A stretch of 38,444 nucleotides of DNA from a virus (IMGVR_UViG_3300050821_006434:1-38444), one strand, 5' to 3'; positions 7,455 through 15,045 are shown, counted from the first letter of the stretch. The notes: generated from the sequence alone by a model not told the origin. Program-made: numbers and translations.

Positions 7455-7594
7455 TTCTTTTTCTTCTTTCCGCGTCTTGCTTCCGAGTATGCAATTGCCA
7501 CAGCCTGCTTTTGTGGCTTTCCAGCTGAAATTTCTGCCTTAATGTTGTTTTTAAACCCTGGGCTTCCAGGTTTTGCGCCTTTTGTTAGTGGCAT
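7451..7594 (-). CDS. 47-aa conserved phage small protein (MPLTKGAKPGSPGF type)
   Basis: Starts MPLTKGAKPGSPGFKNNIKA, then GKPQKQAVAIAYSEARRGKK and a poly-Lys end. From memory, small proteins with 'KPQKQAVAIAYSEA' are common in phages of many hosts and have no known role. GGAAGAAATAAA precedes the ATG; the stop overlaps the next start as ATGA. Confidence 0.75.
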   Translation of the reverse strand: MPLTKGAKPGSPGFKNNIKAEISAGKPQKQAVAIAYSEARRGKKKKK

Positions 7595-7595
7595 T

Positions 7596-7778
7596 TTATT
7601 TCTTCCTTATTTTTCCAAGGGTTTCGGCAAGATTTGCACGTTTGCGCTCAAGGGGGTTCTTGCTGTGCGCGGCCTTAGCAAGCTTCTTGGCGGGTATTTT
7701 CTCTCCAATAGGCACATGTAACTCTTTATGTAAGGCGCCTTTTTTTATGTGCATCTTCTGTATGAATTTCTCGGCCAT
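7596..7778 (-). CDS. conserved phage small protein (MAEKFIQKM type)
   Basis: 60 aa, starting MAEKFIQKMHIKKGALHKEL and containing GEKIPAKKLAKAAHSKNPLE. This type of very basic small protein is, from memory, widespread in phages and unannotated. Start follows GGAGAACGAAG; its 5' end overlaps the upstream gene by about 50 nt. It precedes the 47-aa gene by 1 nt and is probably co-translated with it. Confidence 0.75.
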   Translation of the reverse strand: MAEKFIQKMHIKKGALHKELHVPIGEKIPAKKLAKAAHSKNPLERKRANLAETLGKIRKK

Positions 7779-7935
7779 CTTCGTTCTCCATCACATTGTG
7801 TTTAACGCTATCAATTTCAGCTATAAGCATATGCCGCAATCGCTTAATTGTAAGCTTTGGTTCATCTTCAATAAGTTTTGCAATAGCATTAAGTGTGCCT
7901 ATGTACATAGCGTACTCGGCCTTGGTCAAGTCCAT
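7726..7935 (-). CDS. hypothetical helical small protein
   Basis: 69 aa from the ATG at 7935 (MDLTKAEYAMYIGTLNAIAK), chosen for AAGGAAGGG upstream and a one-base TGATG overlap with the upstream stop. Alternating helices with a polar tail (VMENEDGREIHTEDAHKK). No family recognised. Its last 53 nt overlap the next gene. Confidence 0.6.
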   Translation of the reverse strand: MDLTKAEYAMYIGTLNAIAKLIEDEPKLTIKRLRHMLIAEIDSVKHNVMENEDGREIHTEDAHKKRRLT

Positions 7936-8138
7936 CAAACCCTTCCTTGCAATATATTTTGAATAAGATTCATGCAATTAGGATGCAATTTATCAAGCTT
8001 CTTTTTAAATTCATATAGATATGCAATTGCTTGTTGCATATCTTCCTCTTCTGATCGGTTCCATCTTGATTCTGTAGGATATGCCAGTCTTTCCTGTGCG
8101 CATTGTGCAGCAGCTTCTGTATTTAAATTATGTAGCAT
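7935..8138 (-). CDS. small protein, paralogue of the gene at 25496-25696
   Basis: 67 aa, MLHNLNTEAAAQCAQERLAY, with the C-terminal segment AYLYEFKKKLDKLHPNCMNL. The protein at 25496-25696 shares the layout: short N-terminal helix, Glu/Asp-rich middle, then FLYSFKQALNELHPSVLPII. Two copies in distant operons suggest a helical protein useful in more than one context. Start follows AGGGAGTTTTAAA; longer in-frame starts are not needed. Confidence 0.65.
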   Translation of the reverse strand: MLHNLNTEAAAQCAQERLAYPTESRWNRSEEEDMQQAIAYLYEFKKKLDKLHPNCMNLIQNILQGRV

Positions 8139-8139
8139 T

Positions 8140-8352
8140 TTAAAACTCCCTAGTTTGTTTCCCATAACGTGTTTCAAGATTACGCTCATAGAGGCGTTTC
8201 ATCAACTTATTGCGATCGTTATTACTAATGCCATCAGTATGGCGAAACATAGCATCATGTATAGTATGTCGGTCATGTCCCATTGCCTCCAATCGTTCAA
8301 CGCCGCCGCGTTGGTCCAAGTCATTCGCTGTTATCTTGTACTTGCTCGGCAT
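8140..8352 (-). CDS. conserved hypothetical small phage protein
   Basis: 70 aa, MPSKYKITANDLDQRGGVER, then LEAMGHDRHTIHDAMFRHTD and KLMKRLYERN. The 'GHDRxTIHxAM' helix-turn-helix-like core could bind DNA, but no family is recognised. Start follows GGAGGATTCACGCT. It lies inside the end of the upstream membrane-protein gene by about 30 nt. Confidence 0.65.
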   Translation of the reverse strand: MPSKYKITANDLDQRGGVERLEAMGHDRHTIHDAMFRHTDGISNNDRNKLMKRLYERNLETRYGKQTREF

Positions 8353-8521
8353 AGCGTGAATCCTCCATGGTAAATAGTTGTTTTTGTAATGCTTGATAGT
8401 TTGTTTTTAGTGATTTAATGCTTAAATGCATGTTAAACATACATAAACAAGCGGCTAACAATGCGTATGTCATTAATACTAAGATTACATCTTTATATTT
8501 ATTCTTTTTTTCCAGGTTCAT
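8321..8521 (-). CDS. small single-pass membrane protein
   Basis: 66 aa: short basic N-terminus (MNLEKKNKYKD), one transmembrane segment at about 12-34 (VILVLMTYALLAACLCMFNM), then a coiled-coil-like soluble tail (LKTNYQALQKQLFTMEDS). N-in topology is expected from the positive N-terminus. This resembles spanin or Rz-like arrangement only in general layout. Start overlaps the portal stop by 23 nt with GGAAG upstream. Confidence 0.6.
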   Translation of the reverse strand: MNLEKKNKYKDVILVLMTYALLAACLCMFNMHLSIKSLKTNYQALQKQLFTMEDSRYAEQVQDNSE

Positions 8522-10682
8522 TTTTTACTTCCTTTATCTTGTGGTGTAATTCCACAGTCTTTCTAATAGACTCATGATGATCCATCTTCTGCTTGTGCTC
8601 GATATCAGCCATTTTGGCTGCTGCATCCAGGCTATGCGCTACAATCTCAGCTTGTGCCTTTTCACGTTGTACGGCGGCTGTAACCTCGGATTGCTCGGCC
8701 TCATGCTGGACAAGGATGGCCTCGTTCTGGACTTTTTCCTGTTCTAGTGCAAGCTCTGCCATCTTGATTTGCTGGTCAAAGTGCTGTTGGTCGCCCTTCA
8801 TTTCAAGTTCATGGGCTTCCAGTTCAACCTTATGAACATCTGTTTGAGCTTTGATCATCCTAGGGTCGTTTTGCATCATCTGTTGCTGCATTTGCATCAT
8901 CTGGGCTTGTTGTTGTTTCTGTTGCTCCATCCATTGGGCAGCGGCCTCTTTAAGCCTATCTGCACCATATATTGTTAGGTTGTCCAGGAGTATAGGCAAG
9001 CCAAAGTCACTACTAAAGAACTCTGCCAATTTTGGATTGGCTTGGGTCAATCCTATGATAGACTCCAATGCGCGGTTCTTTTCAACCTGGAAGTTCACGC
9101 CTGCATCAATCTGAACCTTTATGGCACCCTGTTCGTAGTTGATTGCAGGTTTTCCAGGGGCGTTGATGTCTTGATAAATCCTGTCCCCTGCTTTGTTTAC
9201 TACTGGTATGGTTCTTCGCCCTAGCAAATACTTTGGCATAAGGTCAACATGTATTCTCGCCATCTGTTCAAGGCCAGCCAGATACCCAATTGTATATGGC
9301 ATGCCAGCCGCGTTGTCTGCATTCGAGGCCTCTATTATAGCCTTGCCTGATATATAATCGTGTGCATTTTCGGGGTTTGATGCACCACTACCTAAGATGG
9401 CTTGTATAAACTGTATTGACTGATTAAAAGTACCCATGACCTCTGGAGGAAGCGCTGGATATTGCACTTCGCGAATAGGTGTAGGTATGGGCTTATCGGG
9501 ATTGTTTTCGCTATATGCGCGTACGACAATCGTGCTACAGGTCTGAGGGTTGGTCAGGTTGTTTATATAGTCTTGCTGCTGGGGAATGGCCTCTTCCATG
9601 ACGATAAACTTGGAGCTAGACAGGTTGTCTGTTGAGTTGGTTATAGCAATACCCATGAAGTTCATCATGTCTTGCGCACCTTTGGCATGATAATAATAGG
9701 GCTTTGTGAACTGGTATGAGGTATTGGTATGTCCTTTGCACAGAATGTCACTGTTTCCGTCAAAGAACACGTGAGGAAGATAACAGTAGTCGGTGTCGCT
9801 TTCTTCTAATATTTGGTCACGGATAAACTTAGTATTGTGCAGAACATCGATAACGGTCATGCGACTTGCTACAATCTCAGGAATTTGCTCAATGATGTTG
9901 TTATCATCCCAGTATTTCTGTAACTTCTCATAGTTCTTTGCGGTCATGACCTTACCATCAGCGAGCTTGACTATTTTGACACGCTTTTTCACTTTTTCGT
10001 ACATATCGCATACAAGGATTACGATATTGTCGTACATATCTTTATATGACCATTGATAAGACTCTATGAAGGTCGCATCTGCTTTCTCGGACAAGCTCAC
10101 CTTCGGGAATTGTTGCTTCAAGTCTTCGGCAATCACGGGATACATCTCAAAACTGTAACTTCCGTCGCCTTTATGGGGAGCTCGAGCCAATGGGTCAAAG
10201 CCTACCATCGTCGCATCAAAGCACTTCTCCCAGAATATATCCTGATTTAGGCTCATTGGAGATTGAAAGTCTGTATATACCTTGGCCGCTGAGAATCCCC
10301 CGCCTAGCATGTCTTTATAGACCTCGTTGCCAAAGCTGTTCTTGTTAGCATCATGGATTTTATGACGAATATTGCCCTCAACGGTCTGTATGACCTCATC
10401 AGGGATTGGAACGCCTTCGCTAGGTGTGACCATAATAGATGGCTCATGCATTGCGAATTCACCAAGCTTTCGGGATACGCTAGCCGCGCCTAGGTTAAAT
10501 TCTAACTGCGGGCGATTTAAGGAGGTCAACATACCTTTTTGCTGTTCGTTCAGGGTTTCTCGGAATGTATAGTGTTTGAAGTCACGGAAGCGTTGACAGT
10601 TATCTTTGAAATATATGTAGGATGATTCTACGCGTTTGCATAATAAGTGTAGTTTTTCGCCTTCACTGGCTTTCATGGTCAT
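8499..10682 (-). CDS. portal protein, P22 gp1-like
   Basis: 727 aa, practically the size of P22 portal (725 aa). It follows TerL, as expected. The N-terminal part carries the wing/stem-type alternation (RPQLEFNLGAASVSRKLGEF region) and the C-terminal 130 residues are a long Gln/Met/Glu-rich helix (QQKQQQAQMMQMQQQMMQ, later VQREKAQAEIVAHSLDA), matching the helical barrel of P22 portal that senses packed DNA. The portal forms the dodecameric channel at one vertex, binding terminase, coat and gp4/gp10. Start is the first of two ATGs, with AAAAGGAC upstream. Confidence 0.9.
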   Translation of the reverse strand: MTMKASEGEKLHLLCKRVESSYIYFKDNCQRFRDFKHYTFRETLNEQQKGMLTSLNRPQLEFNLGAASVSRKLGEFAMHEPSIMVTPSEGVPIPDEVIQTVEGNIRHKIHDANKNSFGNEVYKDMLGGGFSAAKVYTDFQSPMSLNQDIFWEKCFDATMVGFDPLARAPHKGDGSYSFEMYPVIAEDLKQQFPKVSLSEKADATFIESYQWSYKDMYDNIVILVCDMYEKVKKRVKIVKLADGKVMTAKNYEKLQKYWDDNNIIEQIPEIVASRMTVIDVLHNTKFIRDQILEESDTDYCYLPHVFFDGNSDILCKGHTNTSYQFTKPYYYHAKGAQDMMNFMGIAITNSTDNLSSSKFIVMEEAIPQQQDYINNLTNPQTCSTIVVRAYSENNPDKPIPTPIREVQYPALPPEVMGTFNQSIQFIQAILGSGASNPENAHDYISGKAIIEASNADNAAGMPYTIGYLAGLEQMARIHVDLMPKYLLGRRTIPVVNKAGDRIYQDINAPGKPAINYEQGAIKVQIDAGVNFQVEKNRALESIIGLTQANPKLAEFFSSDFGLPILLDNLTIYGADRLKEAAAQWMEQQKQQQAQMMQMQQQMMQNDPRMIKAQTDVHKVELEAHELEMKGDQQHFDQQIKMAELALEQEKVQNEAILVQHEAEQSEVTAAVQREKAQAEIVAHSLDAAAKMADIEHKQKMDHHESIRKTVELHHKIKEVKNEPGKKE

Positions 10683-10706
10683 GGCTTAAAGTCCTTTTAA
10701 GCGTTT

Positions 10707-10949
10707 CTAATATCTTTTTATTAAATCCAATATAGGTTTTAAGTATTCTTTGACTCTTTCTTCTGTAGCTGCCTGTCCTAGTGGAAAATATGCAGACGAT
10801 CCATCCTTATATTTTATGCTTAACATCCATCCACCGAGCAAGTAGGGGCAATTCTTTTTGTTTGCTTTATAGTAATAGCAATCTTCAAGGTCTGCATGAT
10901 TAAGTAAAGCATCTATATCAAAGTCATCTGTTATTGTCTGTCCAAACAT
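10707..10949 (-). CDS. hypothetical protein between TerL and portal
   Basis: 80 aa from ATG 10949 (MFGQTITDDFDIDALLNHAD), chosen for AAAAGGATTTTA upstream; longer in-frame start lies inside TerL. Contains KDGSSAYFPLGQAATEERVK, suggesting a small alpha/beta domain. No family recognised. Position suggests a packaging or head accessory. Confidence 0.65.
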   Translation of the reverse strand: MFGQTITDDFDIDALLNHADLEDCYYYKANKKNCPYLLGGWMLSIKYKDGSSAYFPLGQAATEERVKEYLKPILDLIKRY

Positions 10950-10968
10950 TAAAATCCTTTTAAGCGGT

Positions 10969-12522
10969 CTAGCTGTATAGTTTAGCGCGAGCCTCATTAT
11001 ACTCACGGCTCTTTTTTCCAATTATACCAGCTATGTCATTTTTTGTATCATTGTTTAGTGCGTGTTCTGGCATGGCGAACGTTAGGGCTAGCGCGTCGGC
11101 TTCGTCTGGGGATCTTATACCGCGCTTCTTCATATCAGCTTTCTTTTCCATGACTAAGCGACTATTGGAGTCCACAGTGTACCGTATCCCGCAAAGATCT
11201 GCATGTAAACTGTCCTCGTCTGGTATTTGGCATGGCTGGTCATCCATCCATTTTTTGAGTTCTCCCCAAAGTTCCGCTCGTTTATTGTAGTAGCGACGGC
11301 TATCCAATGGCGTGGATCCACTGTTGACAGATACCAAGATTCCCCCGTGTCCAAGTTCCTTGAGCCTGTCGACCACCCCAGCTCCAAGGCCGCCCACGTC
11401 GACGAAAACCTTGAAGGGTTGCTCGGTAAGTATGATATTGTGTACGATCCCAACAATCTCCATTGTGTCTTTCTTGCTGTAACTCTCTTTGCCATAAGCA
11501 ACCCTACCTTTGCGCCTTATGATGCATGACCTATCATCCCCAAAGCGTGCTGGGTCAACGCCTAGCAGTAGTCTCCCATACTTTTCTGCGACTGTCTTTC
11601 GACAACGCATTACAAGGTCTGACTGTATGTACGAGTCCTCGCCGGTAAGTTGGAAGGCTTCAGTACTATTAAATGGGTATTCTTGTTTGAAGCCTTTCTC
11701 ACCATCCGTGCCATTCACTGACAACTCTGCAATCTTGTTGCGACGCCAATATAGTTGGTCGTCGGTGAGAAGATATTGGCTTGCAAGCTCATCTTCTTCG
11801 GCTGTTCTGGAGTAGTCGGATGGTATCGCTATCTTATATTCATCCTGCCAGTACCACGGCACAAATATTGCTATATATTCGGATTGTCCGGCCTCGGCCT
11901 TCTGCCATACCTGGTGAAAGTAATTACCTACACCATTAGCGGTTGACTCTAATATCACCTCAGTACCTGGCGCATTAGGAACTGCTTGCAGTATTCCCTT
12001 TGCGTGTTCCTCGGCATTATTCCAAAAGCCTACCTCGCTCCCATGCAATAGCTGAATAGTTGCAGAGCGCCCTACAGATTTGTTCTCAGCGGTACCTAGC
12101 TTGTAACCGGAGTCTAGCCTACCGAATATAAGTTCTTTGCTATTCGAGGTGGTAACCTCAGGCTTTACGAGTGGTGGCGTATTATCATAGAAACGTTGTG
12201 CCATTTTGTAGAGATTTTGGGTTGCATCTAATGCGTGAGTGAGGATGAATGCTTGTGCGCCAAATCTATGCGTGACTTGATGGTAAAACCTGCCACCTAC
12301 ATATGTAGAACAGCCCTGTTGGCGCCCTTTCAATATTATGGCACGTACCTTACCTGTAAGTGCCTTTTGTTCTTCTAGTCTTGCGTGTATGTGCTTTTGG
12401 GCTTTGTTGATTTGAAATGGCTCAATCCTGCCTTCTTTAGTGCGGATTTTGAGGCATTTTGAGGAGTAGTGTAAGAAGTCGTTTTTCAGGGAAAGTCGTA
12501 TTCTGCGCTCTTGTTCATCCAT
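10969..12522 (-). CDS. terminase large subunit (TerL), P22 gp2-like
   Basis: 517 aa (P22 gp2: 499). The ATPase Walker A is GRQQGCST (66-73), with the acidic segment HGSEVGFW (160-167) as Walker B and LESTANG (191-197) as coupling motif. The C-terminal RNase H-like nuclease has GVDPARFGDD (321-330), FVDVGGLGAG near 372 and SPDEADALALTFA near 480, carrying the metal-binding aspartates. TerL pumps DNA into the procapsid and cuts at headful. The gene overlaps the TerS stop by 8 nt, so translation is coupled. Confidence 0.95.
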   Translation of the reverse strand: MDEQERRIRLSLKNDFLHYSSKCLKIRTKEGRIEPFQINKAQKHIHARLEEQKALTGKVRAIILKGRQQGCSTYVGGRFYHQVTHRFGAQAFILTHALDATQNLYKMAQRFYDNTPPLVKPEVTTSNSKELIFGRLDSGYKLGTAENKSVGRSATIQLLHGSEVGFWNNAEEHAKGILQAVPNAPGTEVILESTANGVGNYFHQVWQKAEAGQSEYIAIFVPWYWQDEYKIAIPSDYSRTAEEDELASQYLLTDDQLYWRRNKIAELSVNGTDGEKGFKQEYPFNSTEAFQLTGEDSYIQSDLVMRCRKTVAEKYGRLLLGVDPARFGDDRSCIIRRKGRVAYGKESYSKKDTMEIVGIVHNIILTEQPFKVFVDVGGLGAGVVDRLKELGHGGILVSVNSGSTPLDSRRYYNKRAELWGELKKWMDDQPCQIPDEDSLHADLCGIRYTVDSNSRLVMEKKADMKKRGIRSPDEADALALTFAMPEHALNNDTKNDIAGIIGKKSREYNEARAKLYS

Positions 12523-12877
12523 TATCGCAGTCTAAGGCCTTAAGACCGTCTTCGTGGGTGACAGTGACATTGTTTTGTACCTCTTTTTTGTCCGCCCAGC
12601 CAAAACGGTTTTTCATGTTCATGTACCAAAGCGTGGAATTAAATGTATCAGAATGAAGCTGAGTGCGCCCATTTTTTACCCACCAGCCATGAGAATACTC
12701 TCTGCCCTTTTTTACGGCCTCCCGAAATTCTTCGTGTTCATCCATCCATCTGTAGACAGTTGTATAGCCGCAATCAAGCTCTAATCCTAGCTCTTCGATG
12801 GAAGCGCCTTCTTTCAAAAGCTCAATAGCTATATCGCAATATTCTGGTTTGTAATCGCTAGGTCGGCCAACAGCCAT
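12515..12877 (-). CDS. terminase small subunit (TerS)
   Basis: 120 aa. N-terminal helix-turn-helix: KPEYCDIAIELLKEGASIEE followed by LDCGYTTVYRWMDEHEEFRE, the DNA-recognition helix. The rest is helical (AVKKGREYSHGWWVKNGR) with a possible TerL-binding tail. TerS recognises the packaging site (pac) and recruits TerL. Position directly upstream of TerL supports the call. ATG overlaps the preceding 47-aa gene's stop as TAATG. Confidence 0.85.
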   Translation of the reverse strand: MAVGRPSDYKPEYCDIAIELLKEGASIEELGLELDCGYTTVYRWMDEHEEFREAVKKGREYSHGWWVKNGRTQLHSDTFNSTLWYMNMKNRFGWADKKEVQNNVTVTHEDGLKALDCDNG

Positions 12878-13020
12878 TATTTTCTCTTATCTTTTTGTTC
12901 TACAGATTCAGCAACCTTAACATGCCCAACACCCTTGCATCCAGGACACTCTTTAACCAACCCGCCAAGGCCAATTATAGTCCGCCTACCCACACATGTT
13001 TCGCATCTTGTTGTCGTCAT
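12877..13020 (-). CDS. 47-aa zinc-ribbon peptide (two CxxC)
   Basis: Starts MTTTRCETCVGRRTIIGLGG and contains CPGCKGVGHV. Two CxxC knuckles 18 residues apart, each followed by Gly, as in a DnaJ-type zinc finger half. It is the first gene of the late operon, with GGGGCTTTAC before the ATG, and is coupled to TerS (TAATG). Similar tiny ribbons are common in phages; possible RNA or protein chaperone role, not proven. Confidence 0.7.
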   Translation of the reverse strand: MTTTRCETCVGRRTIIGLGGLVKECPGCKGVGHVKVAESVEQKDKRK

Positions 13021-13045
13021 GTAAAGCCCCTGTTTATATTGCATC

Positions 13046-13074
13046 ATTATATAGCATATTTACAAATATGGGAA
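13046..13074 (-). promoter_or_regulatory. late leftward promoter with operator-like palindrome
   Basis: Minus strand: TTCCCA (13069-13074), 17-nt spacer, perfect TATAAT (13046-13051), about 25 nt upstream of the first late gene. The spacer holds an inverted repeat, CATATTT-AC-AAATATG (13055-13070), well placed for a regulator to block or activate RNA polymerase. Together with the rightward promoter at 13101 this forms a divergent control region. Confidence 0.65.
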
Positions 13075-13100
13075 TAACTAAAATAAATAGTAAATAAATA

Positions 13101-13139
13101 TTGACACTGTTAAGATTGCTTGATAATATGTATGCATAC
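13101..13139 (+). promoter_or_regulatory. early rightward sigma70 promoter and GTATGCATAC palindrome
   Basis: Perfect TTGACA (13101-13106), 17-nt spacer and TAATAT (13124-13129). A 10-bp palindrome GTATGCATAC (13130-13139) covers the expected transcription start and may be an operator. It drives the small-gene operon starting at 13162. Confidence 0.8.
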
Positions 13140-13161
13140 CAACAACAAATAGGAAAATAAA

Positions 13162-13353
13162 ATGAAGATAAAAAAAACAGACATAGAAAATATCATAACC
13201 TGCATAGAAATACATACAAAAGAATATCTAGATAGACGCGAGATCTTAAGGGAAAAAATAAGGGAGTGGGAAGGAGAGCATGGGGAGATAAACAAGAAAT
13301 ATAAGGAAAGGTTAGATGATATTAGAAACGATATTTTATGTGATGCGATTTAA
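13162..13353 (+). CDS. early hypothetical helical protein
   Basis: 63 aa, MKIKKTDIENIITCIEIHTK, then a strongly charged helix (YLDRREILREKIREWEGEHG). First gene after the rightward promoter, with AGGAAAATAAA before the ATG. Possibly an early host-takeover or regulatory protein. No family recognised. Confidence 0.65.
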   Translation: MKIKKTDIENIITCIEIHTKEYLDRREILREKIREWEGEHGEINKKYKERLDDIRNDILCDAI

Positions 13354-13367
13354 GAGGATAAACAAAA

Positions 13368-13541
13368 ATGAAAACAACCGAAGCAATAGAACACATACAA
13401 GAAATAATTTCTAATAATGGTTTAGATATAGACGACCTAGCAGCTTTAGTAATATGGGCATACGATAAAGGATGGGCAGAAGGACGTGAGGACTATATAG
13501 AAGAACAACAAGAGAGGAGATCAAGATGCGGCCAGAAATAA
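13368..13541 (+). CDS. early hypothetical small acidic protein
   Basis: 57 aa starting MKTTEAIEHIQEIISNNGLD and ending EGREDYIEEQQERRSRCGQK. Helical; AAGAGGATAAACAAAA precedes the start. It overlaps the next gene by 16 nt. No family recognised. Confidence 0.6.
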   Translation: MKTTEAIEHIQEIISNNGLDIDDLAALVIWAYDKGWAEGREDYIEEQQERRSRCGQK

Positions 13542-13747
13542 ACGACTACAAAATCCTATATCAAGCTTCAAAATATTATGTATTAAATCCGTATGATCTT
13601 TACGCCATGCCATGCCTAAAAATATCTGGTAAGGGATGGGAAACTAGGAAAGATGCCGAGATAGCAATAGAAGATCATTATGAACGTGACTTAAAAACCT
13701 ACGAACGCCTCAAAGACCTAGGTCGTAGCTTCCCGGACAATGACTAA
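13526..13747 (+). CDS. early hypothetical small protein
   Basis: 73 aa, MRPEINDYKILYQASKYYVL then GWETRKDAEIAIEDHYERDL. GAGAGGAGATCAAG precedes the ATG. The pattern (short strands, then a long charged helix) suggests a small alpha/beta fold. Function unknown. Confidence 0.65.
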   Translation: MRPEINDYKILYQASKYYVLNPYDLYAMPCLKISGKGWETRKDAEIAIEDHYERDLKTYERLKDLGRSFPDND

Positions 13748-13763
13748 TAACTAAGGAGCTAAA

Positions 13764-13943
13764 ATGACAGGCAGAGAACAAAACCTAAGGATAATCAGAA
13801 TAGAGAGCATAACAAACGCACTGTACATGGCAGAATCAGCAGAAGAAATATGGGAAGCGCTGCAACCTATATGCTTGCAGAATATTAAAGTACTGCATGA
13901 TATGTGTATGGAATTACTAATTGATAAAGAAGAAGATAATTGA
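13764..13943 (+). CDS. early hypothetical small helical protein
   Basis: 59 aa, MTGREQNLRIIRIESITNAL, then EEIWEALQPICLQNIKVLHD. The start follows AAGGAGCTAAA. Hydrophobic heptads suggest oligomerisation. It ends 8 nt before a GC-rich hairpin, so it may be the last gene of its transcript segment. Confidence 0.6.
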   Translation: MTGREQNLRIIRIESITNALYMAESAEEIWEALQPICLQNIKVLHDMCMELLIDKEEDN

Positions 13944-13951
13944 GTCTAAGA

Positions 13952-13978
13952 CCCCGGGAAGCTAACAGAAACCCGGGG
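13952..13978 (+). terminator. GC-rich hairpin, possible terminator or attenuator
   Basis: CCCCGGG (13952-13958) pairs perfectly with CCCGGGG (13972-13978) around a 13-nt loop, followed by AATTTGT rather than a real T-run. It stands between two short genes of the same operon, so partial termination or mRNA stabilisation is more likely than full termination. Confidence 0.5.
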
Positions 13979-14009
13979 AATTTGTAACAACCAACAACGG
14001 GATATTATC

Positions 14010-14240
14010 ATGAAACACAAACATGTCAACTACATAGGAAGTATAGCAATGACACTAACGGACTTGTGCGACACAAAATTTGTATTTAAATGCCAAGAAG
14101 AAAACAAAATGTACTTTGATTATTGCTTGACGGCGAAAGTACATGATTATTACTATTACCAGTCAATAAATGATAATGACATCCAAAACTTGCGAATGAA
14201 TTGCAAGAAGATACTGGAAGCCACGGAGGGTTTAAAATGA
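14010..14240 (+). CDS. early hypothetical protein
   Basis: 76 aa, MKHKHVNYIGSIAMTLTDLC, Tyr- and Cys-rich middle (FKCQEENKMYFDYCLTAKVH), and a helical end. Start follows a weak GGATATTATC. Overlaps the next gene by ATGA. No family recognised. Confidence 0.6.
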   Translation: MKHKHVNYIGSIAMTLTDLCDTKFVFKCQEENKMYFDYCLTAKVHDYYYYQSINDNDIQNLRMNCKKILEATEGLK

Positions 14241-14365
14241 GAGACATTGATAGCTATATGGGTGATGAGCCTGAAATAGACGCGGAACTACGAGAAAGAC
14301 AAGAATCATATTACGAGGAACATGCGGATGACTTTAAATACACTGAGGAATGGCTAAATGGATAA
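14237..14365 (+). CDS. 42-aa very acidic peptide
   Basis: MRDIDSYMGDEPEIDAELRE, then RQESYYEEHADDFKYTEEWL. More than a third of the residues are Asp or Glu. DNA-mimic or inhibitor proteins of phages are often this acidic, but this one is short and the idea is only a guess. GGAGGGTTTAAA precedes the ATG. Confidence 0.6.
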   Translation: MRDIDSYMGDEPEIDAELRERQESYYEEHADDFKYTEEWLNG

Positions 14366-14627
14366 GTCTATATTCACAGATAAACAAATAGAAAACCTAA
14401 CAAAAAACTTAACCCGAATTAGGGGGGCATTAGCCAATATTGAAACAGGAATTCATAGTGAAGATTATATTAATCAATTTCGTTCTGGAGATATTCTTAT
14501 TGCCTTGACCAAGGCATTCGAAATAATAATAGAATTACAAACCGATAGTGTTACCAATACAATAAACATGTTGAAAACAGTATATAATATGGATGTCTCA
14601 ATTATTAATGATGTAGAAATCCATTAA
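14358..14627 (+). CDS. early hypothetical helical protein
   Basis: 89 aa, MDKSIFTDKQIENLTKNLTR, with a long hydrophobic helix (DILIALTKAFEIIIELQTDS). Last gene of the early operon; start overlaps the previous stop region, and its last 30 nt overlap the convergent gene at 14598-14840. No family recognised. Confidence 0.65.
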   Translation: MDKSIFTDKQIENLTKNLTRIRGALANIETGIHSEDYINQFRSGDILIALTKAFEIIIELQTDSVTNTINMLKTVYNMDVSIINDVEIH

Positions 14628-14840
14628 AAACTTATTAGCCCGAAAGCGCCCCTGGTTTTGTCCTAGGGGCAATCCTAAATCCCATTCCTCACAATACCTT
14701 CGACATGCCTCGCGCTGTTGCCATTCAGGTAGGTCTCGTATTGTGCGCTCAATAAACCTAATATCGTCCTTTAATAGCTTGTAGCCCTTCTTTGCCGCAT
14801 AGGTTTTAAAATCCCTGTAAAACCATCCTTTGATAGGCAT
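14598..14840 (-). CDS. hypothetical basic protein downstream of the tRNA-like gene
   Basis: 80 aa from ATG 14840 (MPIKGWFYRDFKTYAAKKGY), placed after an AGGATG site. A longer frame reaching 14942 would read through the tRNA sequence and is rejected. It contains FIERTIRDLPEWQQREACRR, probably helical and nucleic-acid binding. Last gene of the leftward accessory block; converges on the early operon. Confidence 0.65.
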   Translation of the reverse strand: MPIKGWFYRDFKTYAAKKGYKLLKDDIRFIERTIRDLPEWQQREACRRYCEEWDLGLPLGQNQGRFRANKFLMDFYIINN

Positions 14841-14863
14841 GACATGCATCCTGCATAAAAACA

Positions 14864-14932
14864 TCCCCCAGCTTGGAATCGAACCAAGATCGGTCGCGAA
14901 CAGGCGACACTCTACCATTGAGCTACTGGGAA
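14864..14932 (-). tRNA. tRNA-like gene, possibly tRNA-Asn (GTT), with an abnormal anticodon loop
   Basis: Minus strand. Acceptor TTCCCAG pairs with CTGGGGG (two terminal U-G pairs), TA at 8-9, D-arm GCTC/GAGT with loop AATGGTA, and a perfect T-arm CTTGG/CCAAG with loop TTCGATT. The discriminator base is A and no CCA is encoded. The anticodon arm GTCGC/GCGAC closes only 6 nt, CTGTTC, instead of 7. If C-T occupy 32-33, the anticodon is GTT with C at 37, where a purine is normal. All tertiary-contact positions otherwise look intact. It lies alone between unrelated small genes. Confidence 0.6.
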
Positions 14933-15045
14933 AAACATACACCCACTAACAACAAAACAACATGCATCAATATAATCAAATGGTATATTTTTAATACAAC
15001 GAACTAGCAGTATAATACCAAGTGCACAGCCCACTAGGTGGTTTG

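Noticed and set aside
10053-10250. Plus-strand open frames inside portal, TerL, fibre and other minus genes
   Set aside because: They are shadows of well-supported genes: no ribosome sites, no recognisable motifs, and composition follows the antisense codon pattern.
14841-14942. Long N-terminus of the 14598-14942 frame
   Set aside because: It translates the tRNA sequence; a start at 14840 with a good site is preferred.
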